Shown in pieces: positions 6,045-10,968 of a stretch of 10,968 bases of DNA. Location: contig CAAFQM010000194.1 of NCBI GenBank assembly GCA_900765105.1, positions 1 to 10,968 on the forward strand. Direction: 5' to 3'. The notes beneath the pieces were generated by a model. The model worked only from the letters and a program-made list of their open reading frames with translations, was not told the origin of the DNA and did no database searches. The translations under genes were made by a program, and so were the position numbers. The first letter of the stretch is position 1, and each line of letters opens with the position of its first letter. Source of the DNA: an uncultured Faecalibacterium sp. Its GTDB lineage: Bacteria; Bacillota; Clostridia; Oscillospirales; Ruminococcaceae.

Positions 6045-6073
6045 TTGACAACCGCCGTCGGTTTCGGTATCCT
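6045..6073 (+). promoter_or_regulatory. Orphan + strand promoter (TTGACA-N17-TATCCT)
   Basis: A consensus -35 TTGACA (6045-6050) is separated by 17 bp from TATCCT (6068-6073), which matches four of six -10 positions. Transcription would start near 6080, directly ahead of a hairpin with T6. No recognised gene follows on this strand before the convergent MerR gene. Confidence 0.55.
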
Positions 6074-6090
6074 GTCCGTAAAGTAAGGAC

Positions 6091-6117
6091 GCCGGGCACA
6101 AGATACCCGGCTTTTTT
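6091..6117 (+). terminator. Leader hairpin with T6 (terminator or attenuator)
   Basis: GCCGGG (6091-6096) pairs with CCCGGC (6106-6111) across a 9-nt loop, followed by six T. It starts only about 11 nt after the predicted transcription start. A full terminator there would leave a transcript near 40 nt, so it is either an attenuator, the end of a tiny RNA, or a leftover terminator of a lost gene. Confidence 0.6.
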
Positions 6118-6133
6118 CGTTCAAGCTGCATTC

Positions 6134-6230
6134 AGAGGGAGGACGATCTTATGGCAAGCATAAAGAGACCGCCAAGGAGTGACCCTTGTCGAAAGAGAAA
6201 GAACGCCCTGCACGGCAGGGCGTTCTTTTT
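6134..6230 (+). other. Strong SD and ATG leading into a short open stretch with no recognised gene
   Basis: AGAGGGAGG (6134-6142) lies 8 bp before ATG 6151, an excellent ribosome site. The encoded peptide begins MASIKRPPRSDPCRKRKNAL, is very basic and resembles nothing I recognise. It has no stop before the terminator at 6198-6230 and then runs on antisense to the MerR gene, where the reading is almost certainly not real coding. This may be the 5' stub of a gene whose body was deleted, a leader peptide, or a small RNA region. Confidence 0.35.
6198..6230. terminator. Bidirectional intrinsic terminator at the 3' end of merR
   Basis: A 13-bp stem (6198-6210 with 6216-6228) encloses loop CACGG. 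T5 follows on the + strand and TTTCTCTTTC on the - strand. It starts right at the MerR stop codon. Its good + strand tail implies that something is, or was, transcribed rightward into it. Confidence 0.88.
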
Positions 6231-7032
6231 ATGCCTTTTTCTCCACCGGGAACCACGCATCATCATAGCGGAAGGTCTCCGTCTCCCGGTACAGCGACAC
6301 AATGCGGTGGGTCAGCGGCTGACCACTGAATACAAGCCCTTCGCGTTCCGCCATTTTCCGCACCGGCTCCATCTGCTCTGTCGAGATCGAGAAATCATCA
6401 TTGATCCGCAGAATGGTATGGATGCAATGTCCTCCGGGGATCAGCACCGTCTGCGGCACAGCGGGAAATGCCGCCGTATAGCAGCGCTGCACACCGTATC
6501 CGACCTGCACCTCCTGCGCGGCGATCCGGTCTCCCTTCGGAAACGATTCCGGCAGAAGCAGGGTCGAATCCGCAAACGGGATGGGATAACCCTCTTCCGG
6601 ATCGGGCAGCGCCGCCTGCCGGGCCGCAGCGCCTTTGCCCGGCATGACAAGCGGACACCAGTAAAACCCGGGCCGGGTGCAAAGAGACGGTTCCACCCGG
6701 CCTGCCGCCACCAGAGCGATCGCATGGGCGCGGGCACGGGCGTGCTGTTCCACTTTCTGTTCCCATTCCAGCCGCTGCGCCAGCCTGTCGCAATAGTCTT
6801 CCAGCGCCCCGGCAAGCTCCGCTTCATCTCCGGCGCAGAGGATCCCCGCCGTCTCTTTCATGCTGCAGCCGCATTCCCGCAGGTTGCGGCAGTCCAGCAG
6901 ACGCGCTGCATCTGAAACGGAATAGCTGCGGTAAGTGCCCTCCCGCTCCGGGTGCAAAAGCCCGGCTTCTTCGTAAAACCGGATGCCGCTGGCGCTGAAG
7001 CCGGTCATCCGGGATAAGGTGCCGATCTTCAT
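6229..7032 (-). CDS. MerR-family regulator with GyrI-like effector-binding domain
   Basis: This 267-residue protein starts with a classical MerR DNA-binding domain: MKIGTLSRMTGFSASGIRFYEEAGLL (1-26), then the wing residues YRSYSVSDAARLL (34-46). A helical linker (about 70-105) forms the dimer coiled coil. Residues 115-265 form an alpha/beta domain whose pattern fits a GyrI-like/BmrR-type effector domain (for example PGFYWCPLVMPGKG and GQPLTHRIVSLYRE). Such regulators bind hydrophobic or cationic small molecules and activate promoters with unusually long spacers. The gene has its own TATAAT promoter and a GGAAGGGAG ribosome site. It is divergent from a Tat-lipoprotein flavoenzyme whose promoter has a 19-bp spacer, so that gene is the leading regulatory candidate. 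Effector and target remain unproven. Confidence 0.88.
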   Translation of the reverse strand: MKIGTLSRMTGFSASGIRFYEEAGLLHPEREGTYRSYSVSDAARLLDCRNLRECGCSMKETAGILCAGDEAELAGALEDYCDRLAQRLEWEQKVEQHARARAHAIALVAAGRVEPSLCTRPGFYWCPLVMPGKGAAARQAALPDPEEGYPIPFADSTLLLPESFPKGDRIAAQEVQVGYGVQRCYTAAFPAVPQTVLIPGGHCIHTILRINDDFSISTEQMEPVRKMAEREGLVFSGQPLTHRIVSLYRETETFRYDDAWFPVEKKA

Positions 7033-7058
7033 TGGCTTTCTCCCTTCCTTTTTTCTTT

Positions 7059-7087
7059 ATTATATCGGAGCAGGGCCGGAGGTTCAA
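7059..7087 (-). promoter_or_regulatory. merR promoter (TTGAAC-N17-TATAAT)
   Basis: On the - strand a consensus -10 TATAAT (7059-7064) lies 17 bp from TTGAAC (7082-7087), about 27 bp upstream of the MerR ATG. The normal 17-bp spacing suggests constitutive basal expression, with any autoregulation by steric block. Confidence 0.72.
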
Positions 7088-7180
7088 GGCCGTTCTGCCC
7101 CCTGAAACTCTACACCAACTGCAGACTTCCGGCAGATTCTGACGGCAAAAAAGCTGCCGACGCCCCCTGTTTTTGCCTGC

Positions 7181-7211
7181 TTGACCCTACAGCAGCAGTA
7201 CATTGTATAAT
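7181..7211 (+). promoter_or_regulatory. Flavoprotein promoter with 19-bp spacer (MerR-type geometry)
   Basis: TTGACC (7181-7186) and consensus TATAAT (7206-7211) are separated by 19 bp instead of 17. MerR-family activators bind such spacers and untwist them. The left part reads CCCTACAG, typical of a MerR half-site, but the right half is only weakly symmetric. The MerR gene is divergent, about 150 bp away. Confidence 0.68.
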
Positions 7212-7222
7212 GTTTAACGAAG

Positions 7223-7238
7223 TCCGGTGCACGCCGGA
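7223..7238 (+). other. Short hairpin in the flavoprotein 5' leader
   Basis: TCCGG (7223-7227) pairs with CCGGA (7234-7238) over a 6-nt loop, just after the predicted transcription start near 7218. No T tract follows, so it is not a terminator. It may stabilise the 5' end of the mRNA. Confidence 0.35.
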
Positions 7239-7273
7239 ACACACGAAGGAAAAAGAAGAAAGGAAACCTCACT

Positions 7274-8938
7274 ATGCGTATTTCCCGCCGTAATTTCATC
7301 AAGAGCCTTACCGCTTCCACCGCCGGTGTTGCCGCAGCCGGCCTGCTGGCCAGCTGCAACAGTGCAGCTTCCTCTGCACCTGCTGCGTCCTCTGCTGCCG
7401 CCAGTGAAGCTCCCGCCGAGAGCACTGCCGCCGATGCTTCCTCTGTCCAGCCCGCTCAGCTGCTGGAGACGGATGTTGCCGTCATCGGTCTGGGTGCTTC
7501 CGGTATGCTGGCTGCTCTGGGCGCAGCCGACAAGGGTGCAAACGTGATCGCCATCGACACCGCTCCCAACTTTGAAGCCACCACCAACACCCATACCACC
7601 GGTTCCTGGCTGGTGGAAAGCAGCGAGCAGCTCAAGTATGACCACTATCTGACTCAGGAGCAGGCTTTCGGCCGCATCATGGAAGGCACCAACTATCAGT
7701 GCAACGGCAAGGTCGTGCGCAACATGCTCAAGGTCAGCGGCCGCGCCGCAGACATCATGATCCAGGGCGGCGTACAGTTCATGTACGCTTTTGCCAATTC
7801 GGACGAGAACACCGACTGGCTGAGCCGCGGCGGCCATGTCTATCTGGAAGAGGGTGAGCCCCGTGCCAACAACTTCCGCGAGATGTGCGCCGCCCGCTCC
7901 ACGCTGACCACCATGTTCAGCACCCGCGCCACCCAGCTGCTGACCGGCTCTGACGGCAAGGTCACCGGTCTGCTGGCCGAAGGCTCCGACGGCATGATCC
8001 AGATCAACGCCAAGGCCGTGATCTGCTGCGGCGGCGGTTTCCTCGCCAACGCCGATATGGTCAAGGAGCACTTTGCCGGTGCCCAGATCGTCAATCAGGG
8101 CTTTGCCACGGTGGACGGCTCCACCATCCAGATGTGCCAGAGCGTCGGCGCACAGCTGGGCAAGAACTTTTCTGTCAGCTGCAACGAGATGGGTGCTGCC
8201 AACTTCAAGGCAAAGCCCCAGTACAGCTGGGCACCCGGCCGCAACACCAGCGCCTGCTTCTATCTGCCTCTGTTCGGCAACATCCTGATGGATAAGAACG
8301 GCGACCGTTTCATCAACGAGCAGCGCATGGCGGAGCAGACCATGTACACCGGCGAGCCGCTGATCCGCGACAGCGTTTACTACACGGTCATCGACAGCGC
8401 AAACCTCGAGCGCCTGAAGACCACCCCGGTCTACGACTTCCTGAGCGATGGCTCCAAGGCCAATATGGGCATGGCCCTGCTGGCCGGTTTCCAGGGTGTC
8501 ACCCTGACCGAGATGGACAAGGACATCGAGCAGGCCATCAGCGAGGGCTGGGCTGCCAAGGCCGACACGCTGGAAGAGCTGGCTGAGAAGTTCGGCCTGA
8601 CCCACATGGTCGATACCGTTGCCGCCTACAACGAAGCCTGCCAGAGCGGCCACGATGACGACTTCTTCACCCCGGCCGATTACCTGACCCCCGTGACCGA
8701 AGGCCCCTATTACATCTTCGAGTACAACCCCGGCGCATGGTGCACCATCGGCGGCATCAAGACAGACGGCAACTGCCGTGCACTGGATGCCGACAACCAC
8801 GTCATCGGCGGCCTGTACGTTGCAGGCTGCGCCGCTGACCTGTGGAGCGTGCCCTACTATCAGGGCGGTTCCTGCAACGGCTTTTCTCTGGCTTCCGGCC
8901 TGCTGGCCGGTGAGACCGCTGCAGACGATCTCGTCTGA
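7274..8938 (+). CDS. Tat-exported lipoprotein flavoprotein of the fumarate-reductase (FAD_binding_2) superfamily
   Basis: This 554-residue protein has a twin-arginine signal, SRRNFIK (4-10), then a hydrophobic stretch and a lipobox LASC with Cys28. It should therefore be exported folded with its cofactor and lipid-anchored outside the membrane. A disordered Ala/Ser/Pro linker (29-62) follows. The FAD motif DVAVIGLGASG lies at 67-77, a GGGFLAN segment in the middle, FGNILMDKNGDRFINE at 334-349, and the closing FAD-binding region GLYVAGC (513-519) through YYQGGSCNGFSLASGLLAGE near the end. No FMN-binding or heme domain is present, unlike full-length fumarate or urocanate reductases such as UrdA. 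The usual fumarate-reductase active-site pattern after the GxRFxxE region is not obvious, so the acceptor is probably not fumarate. AAAGGA precedes the ATG. It is likely an extracellular reductase in anaerobic respiration, possibly MerR-controlled; the substrate is unknown. Confidence 0.88.
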   Translation: MRISRRNFIKSLTASTAGVAAAGLLASCNSAASSAPAASSAAASEAPAESTAADASSVQPAQLLETDVAVIGLGASGMLAALGAADKGANVIAIDTAPNFEATTNTHTTGSWLVESSEQLKYDHYLTQEQAFGRIMEGTNYQCNGKVVRNMLKVSGRAADIMIQGGVQFMYAFANSDENTDWLSRGGHVYLEEGEPRANNFREMCAARSTLTTMFSTRATQLLTGSDGKVTGLLAEGSDGMIQINAKAVICCGGGFLANADMVKEHFAGAQIVNQGFATVDGSTIQMCQSVGAQLGKNFSVSCNEMGAANFKAKPQYSWAPGRNTSACFYLPLFGNILMDKNGDRFINEQRMAEQTMYTGEPLIRDSVYYTVIDSANLERLKTTPVYDFLSDGSKANMGMALLAGFQGVTLTEMDKDIEQAISEGWAAKADTLEELAEKFGLTHMVDTVAAYNEACQSGHDDDFFTPADYLTPVTEGPYYIFEYNPGAWCTIGGIKTDGNCRALDADNHVIGGLYVAGCAADLWSVPYYQGGSCNGFSLASGLLAGETAADDLV

Positions 8939-8968
8939 GCTTCCCGTGTAAAATCCATGTAAAAAATG

Positions 8969-9002
8969 AAGGCTGCAGCTGTAAAAACGGCTGCAGCCTT
9001 TC
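8969..9002 (+). terminator. Intrinsic terminator after the flavoprotein gene
   Basis: An 11-bp stem, AAGGCTGCAGC with GCTGCAGCCTT (8969-8979, 8990-9000), encloses a 10-nt loop. The T tract is short (TTT then C), so read-through into the EamA gene is possible. Confidence 0.7.
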
Positions 9003-9010
9003 TGCGTCCC

Positions 9011-9039
9011 TTGTATCCGGGTGCAACGCATGCTAAACT
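9011..9039 (+). promoter_or_regulatory. Promoter of the EamA gene (TTGTAT-N17-TAAACT, extended -10)
   Basis: TAAACT (9034-9039) is preceded by TGC, and TTGTAT (9011-9016) lies 17 bp upstream. It begins right after the preceding terminator and gives a leader of about 17 nt that is mostly the Shine-Dalgarno sequence. Confidence 0.6.
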
Positions 9040-9061
9040 TGTCAAAAAAGGAGGCTTTTTT

Positions 9062-9475
9062 ATGTGGTTCGTTTTCGCGCTGGGCAGCGCCGTGTTTGCC
9101 GCGCTGACTTCCATTCTGGCCAAGATCGGTATCGAAGGGGTCAACTCCACGCTGGCCACTGCCATCCGCACCGTGGTGGTTCTGGCCATGAGCTGGGGCA
9201 TGGTATTCCTCACCGGCACCCAGACCGGCATCGGAGACATTTCCCGCCGCAGCTTGCTGTTCCTGATCCTGTCCGGCCTTGCCACCGGCGCAAGCTGGCT
9301 GTGCTACTACCACGCTCTGCAGATCGGTGCCGCCTCCAAGGTGGTGCCCATCGACAAGCTGAGCGTGGTCATCACGCTGGCGCTGGCCTTCATCGTCCTG
9401 CGTGAGCCGGTCACAGCCAAAAACCTCATCGGCTGCGCACTTATCACGGCGGGCACATTGTTCATGGTGCTGTAA
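9062..9475 (+). CDS. Half-size EamA/DMT-superfamily transporter
   Basis: This 137-residue membrane protein has one EamA unit. Predicted helices lie near 1-21, 30-51, 63-85, 98-114 and 121-137, with the conserved AALTSILAKIGIEGVNSTLATAIRT loop and a WLCYYHALQIGAASKVVPIDKLS segment. Full DMT transporters carry two such units, so this small form probably acts as a dimer. The reading frame is open back to an ATG at 8966, but that one lies in a terminator and has no ribosome site. The start at 9062 has AAGGAGG (9048-9054) 7 bp upstream and begins exactly with the family's usual N-terminus. The substrate is unknown; DMT members export or import metabolites and amino acids. It has its own promoter and converges on a MarR gene. 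Confidence 0.9.
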   Translation: MWFVFALGSAVFAALTSILAKIGIEGVNSTLATAIRTVVVLAMSWGMVFLTGTQTGIGDISRRSLLFLILSGLATGASWLCYYHALQIGAASKVVPIDKLSVVITLALAFIVLREPVTAKNLIGCALITAGTLFMVL

Positions 9476-9477
9476 AC

Positions 9478-9512
9478 AAAAATTCCCGGGCGCAACGGCC
9501 CGGGAATTTTTT
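9478..9512. terminator. Bidirectional terminator between the EamA and MarR genes
   Basis: A 14-bp stem (9478-9491 with 9498-9511), AAAAATTCCCGGGC and its complement, encloses a 6-nt loop. Both arms give U-rich tails. It fills almost the whole gap between the two convergent stop codons (9475 and 9515). Confidence 0.93.
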
Positions 9513-9514
9513 GT

Positions 9515-9979
9515 TTACTCTGCTTTTTCGTCTTTCTTTTTCAGCATGTCCAGCTCCGGCATCAGCTCGTTGCTGATGACCGAAAGCATCTCTTCCAGCT
9601 TGTCCACATCCTCTTCGGGGAAGCGCTGGCGCACACGCTCGATCACCGTGCTCAGATACGAATAGCTGATGTTGTAGTAATCGATATATTTCTGTGTGGG
9701 ACGCAGGTGATACTCCCGCCGGTCGGTGGTGGACTGGATCTTTTCCACATAGCCCTTCTTCACCAGACTGCCGATCTTGTAGGCGGCATTGGGGGTGGAG
9801 ATCTGCATCATACGGGAGAACTCCGCAATGGTGGGTTCGCCCATGGCCATGATTCCTTCCATGCAGAAGGACTCCACTGTGGTCAAAGTCGCTTCACGGG
9901 TGGCAAAACGCTGAAAAACGTTCTGATAAAAGTGCAGCTTGAATTTGGTGTATACATCCTGAAAAGCCTGTTCCAGCAT
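9515..9979 (-). CDS. MarR-family transcriptional regulator
   Basis: This 154-residue protein has the MarR winged helix-turn-helix. Residues 48-79 (GEPTIAEFSRMMQISTPNAAYKIGSLVKKGYV) form the helix-turn-helix with recognition helix TPNAAYKIGSLVKKG. The wing TTDRREYHLRPT (84-95) carries the family DxR core. Flanking helices (about 5-25 and 100-148) make the dimer interface, and the Lys-rich tail is charged. The start has a good GGAGG, 8 bp before the ATG. Its own extended -10 promoter lies between it and the NhaC gene, which is transcribed toward it, so it may also receive read-through from there. The target is not evident; candidates are its own promoter and the neighbouring transporters. Confidence 0.87.
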   Translation of the reverse strand: MLEQAFQDVYTKFKLHFYQNVFQRFATREATLTTVESFCMEGIMAMGEPTIAEFSRMMQISTPNAAYKIGSLVKKGYVEKIQSTTDRREYHLRPTQKYIDYYNISYSYLSTVIERVRQRFPEEDVDKLEEMLSVISNELMPELDMLKKKDEKAE

Positions 9980-10010
9980 GGATCGCGCCTCCGATAGTTC
10001 ATTTTCTTTA

Positions 10011-10039
10011 AGTATACCACAGTTTGCCCGCGCCGCAAA
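10011..10039 (-). promoter_or_regulatory. marR promoter (TTTGCG-N17-TATACT, extended -10)
   Basis: On the - strand TATACT (10011-10016) is preceded by TGG, forming an extended -10. The -35 TTTGCG is poor but acceptable given the extended element. The leader is about 25 nt and contains the GGAGG. No convincing terminator for the upstream nhaC-like gene is seen between 10060 and this promoter. Confidence 0.6.
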
Positions 10040-10060
10040 GCAGAATTTTGCCGCCGGGTG

Positions 10061-10968
10061 TTATTCGGCCGCTTTTTTCATCGTGCGGGCGCGGATGATG
10101 CTCAGCACCACCAGCTCCACCACAATGGCAACAGCCAGCAGGATCAGCGAGGTGAGCAGGCTGCCGTTGGCACCCAGAAAAGCCTGTGCAATGCCCGTAA
10201 TGACATAGCACACTGCCGCGCAGGAAGCCGCCGTAATGGCGTAGGGCAGCTGGGTGGACACATGGTTCACATGGCTGCAGTGGGCACCGGCAGAGGCCAT
10301 GATGGTGGTATCCGAGATGGGGGAGCAGTGGTCGCCGCAGACGGCACCGGACAGGCAGGCCGCAATGGAAATGACCAGCATCTCACCCTCGGGGAAGGCA
10401 TGGCACACGATGGGGATGAGGATGGAGAAGGTGCCCCAGGAGGTGCCGGTGGCAAAGGCAAGGAACACTGCCACAAGGAAGATGATGACCGGCAGCATGT
10501 ACTGCAGGGCAGCGGCGGAGCCGTTCAGCAGGTTTGCAACATAGTACTTTGCACCCAGCAGGCCGGTCATGCCGGACAGGGTCCATGCGAGGGAGAGGAT
10601 CAGCATGGGGCTGACCATGGCCTTGAAGCCCTCGGGGATGCAGGCAGCAAAGTCCTGAAAGGTCATCACGCTGCGCACGCGGTAGAACACAAAGGTGAAC
10701 AGCAGGGCGATGCTGCTGCCCAGCACAAGGCCGGCAGAGGCGTTGCAGTCCGCAAAGGCGGTGACGAAGTCCACGCCCTCAAAGAAGCCGCCGGTGTAGA
10801 TCATGCCAAAGATGCAGGCCGCGATCAGCACCAGCACCGGGACGATCAGGTCCGCCACATGGCCGCGGGTGTCGGTGCCGTCGTCCACATCGTTGCCGTA
10901 GGGACGGTCCTCGGTGGTGAACAGGTCGCCGCTTTTCGCGTTGTCCTCGTTGACCTTCATGGAGCCGA
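10061..10968 (-). CDS. NhaC-type Na+/H+ antiporter, C-terminal part (5' end outside window)
   Basis: The frame is open to the right edge, so the Met at 10960 is probably internal. The 302 visible residues begin with a charged loop and then seven or eight membrane segments, starting at HVADLIVPVLVLIAACIFGM. They include AFATGTSWGTFSILIPI and the family's highly recognisable GDHCSPISDTTIM stretch followed by HVNHVSTQLPYA. That region is the Na+/H+ antiporter (NhaC/Na_H_antiporter) signature. Complete proteins have about 450-550 residues and 11-13 helices, so roughly the first 40% is missing here. It would exchange cytoplasmic Na+ or an organic ion for protons at the inner membrane; substrates vary within the family. 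It precedes a MarR gene on the same strand. Confidence 0.88.
   Translation of the reverse strand, partial: GSMKVNEDNAKSGDLFTTEDRPYGNDVDDGTDTRGHVADLIVPVLVLIAACIFGMIYTGGFFEGVDFVTAFADCNASAGLVLGSSIALLFTFVFYRVRSVMTFQDFAACIPEGFKAMVSPMLILSLAWTLSGMTGLLGAKYYVANLLNGSAAALQYMLPVIIFLVAVFLAFATGTSWGTFSILIPIVCHAFPEGEMLVISIAACLSGAVCGDHCSPISDTTIMASAGAHCSHVNHVSTQLPYAITAASCAAVCYVITGIAQAFLGANGSLLTSLILLAVAIVVELVVLSIIRARTMKKAAE

Noticed and set aside
6151..6915. A 254-residue open frame on the + strand starting at a good SD.
   Set aside because: The start signals are real enough to report, but most of the frame crosses a terminator and is antisense to the MerR gene, so the long protein is not believed.
7130..7159. 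CGGCAG/CTGCCG pairing between the merR and flavoprotein promoters as a terminator.
   Set aside because: Only six base pairs with an 18-nt loop and no T tract after the stem on either strand.
8966..9061. A longer N-terminus for the EamA transporter.
   Set aside because: The extension starts inside the terminator hairpin, has no ribosome site, and the start at 9062 has a perfect one and the usual family N-terminus.
7214..9313. A 699-residue open frame on the - strand.
   Set aside because: It is antisense to the flavoprotein and EamA genes, has Gly/Val/His-rich composition typical of a GC-rich antisense shadow, and no recognisable domain; the + strand genes have clear motifs, promoters and ribosome sites.
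10961..10968. Met at 10960 as the true start of the NhaC-type protein.
   Set aside because: The family is much longer, the frame remains open to the window edge, and no ribosome site can be seen; treated as an internal Met.

Overview
The window is gene-dense, GC-rich DNA with Firmicutes-type signals: AGGAGG-like ribosome binding sites, sigma-A promoters (several with an extended TGn -10) and strong hairpin terminators. High GC, protein content (AzlCD, NhaC, type I asparaginase, half-size EamA, clostridial Crp and thioredoxin-reductase pair) and intergenic style suggest a gut Oscillospiraceae/Ruminococcaceae member, perhaps Faecalibacterium or a close relative. The genus is recalled from style, not demonstrated. 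No tRNA, rRNA, CRISPR array, transposase or prophage gene is visible.

Left block (1-1723, + strand): the C-terminal end of a CobW-family GTPase, then a second, divergent CobW-like GTPase whose C-terminus resembles the TIGR03943/DUF1980 (YcgQ-type) domain, then a small membrane-anchored Ala/Pro/Glu-rich protein, closed by a 12-bp terminator. This looks like a metal-handling operon (zinc by family precedent) whose start lies outside the window.

Second block (1726-3279, - strand): a thioredoxin-reductase-like flavoprotein followed 6 bp later by a Crp/Fnr regulator, a likely redox-sensing operon. The 372-bp gap to the next, divergent gene holds a perfect 16-bp palindrome followed by T5, a possible dispersed repeat and the asparaginase promoter. 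Type I L-asparaginase (3652-4659) then converges through a shared terminator on azlCD (4706-5802, - strand), a branched-chain amino acid exporter with ATGA coupling.

The 426-bp gap 5803-6228 is the most puzzling non-coding stretch. It holds the azlCD promoter, an AT-rich imperfect inverted repeat, and then a + strand promoter, intrinsic hairpin, strong Shine-Dalgarno and ATG that lead into no recognisable gene.

Right block: a MerR regulator with a GyrI-like C-terminal domain (6229-7032, - strand) is divergent from a Tat-signal lipoprotein of the fumarate-reductase flavoprotein superfamily (7274-8938, + strand). The flavoprotein promoter has a 19-bp spacer, the geometry MerR activators act on. 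A candidate sensor plus exported-reductase module results. A half-size EamA transporter (9062-9475, + strand), a MarR regulator (9515-9979, - strand) and the C-terminal part of an NhaC-type Na+/H+ antiporter (10061 to the right edge, - strand) complete the window.
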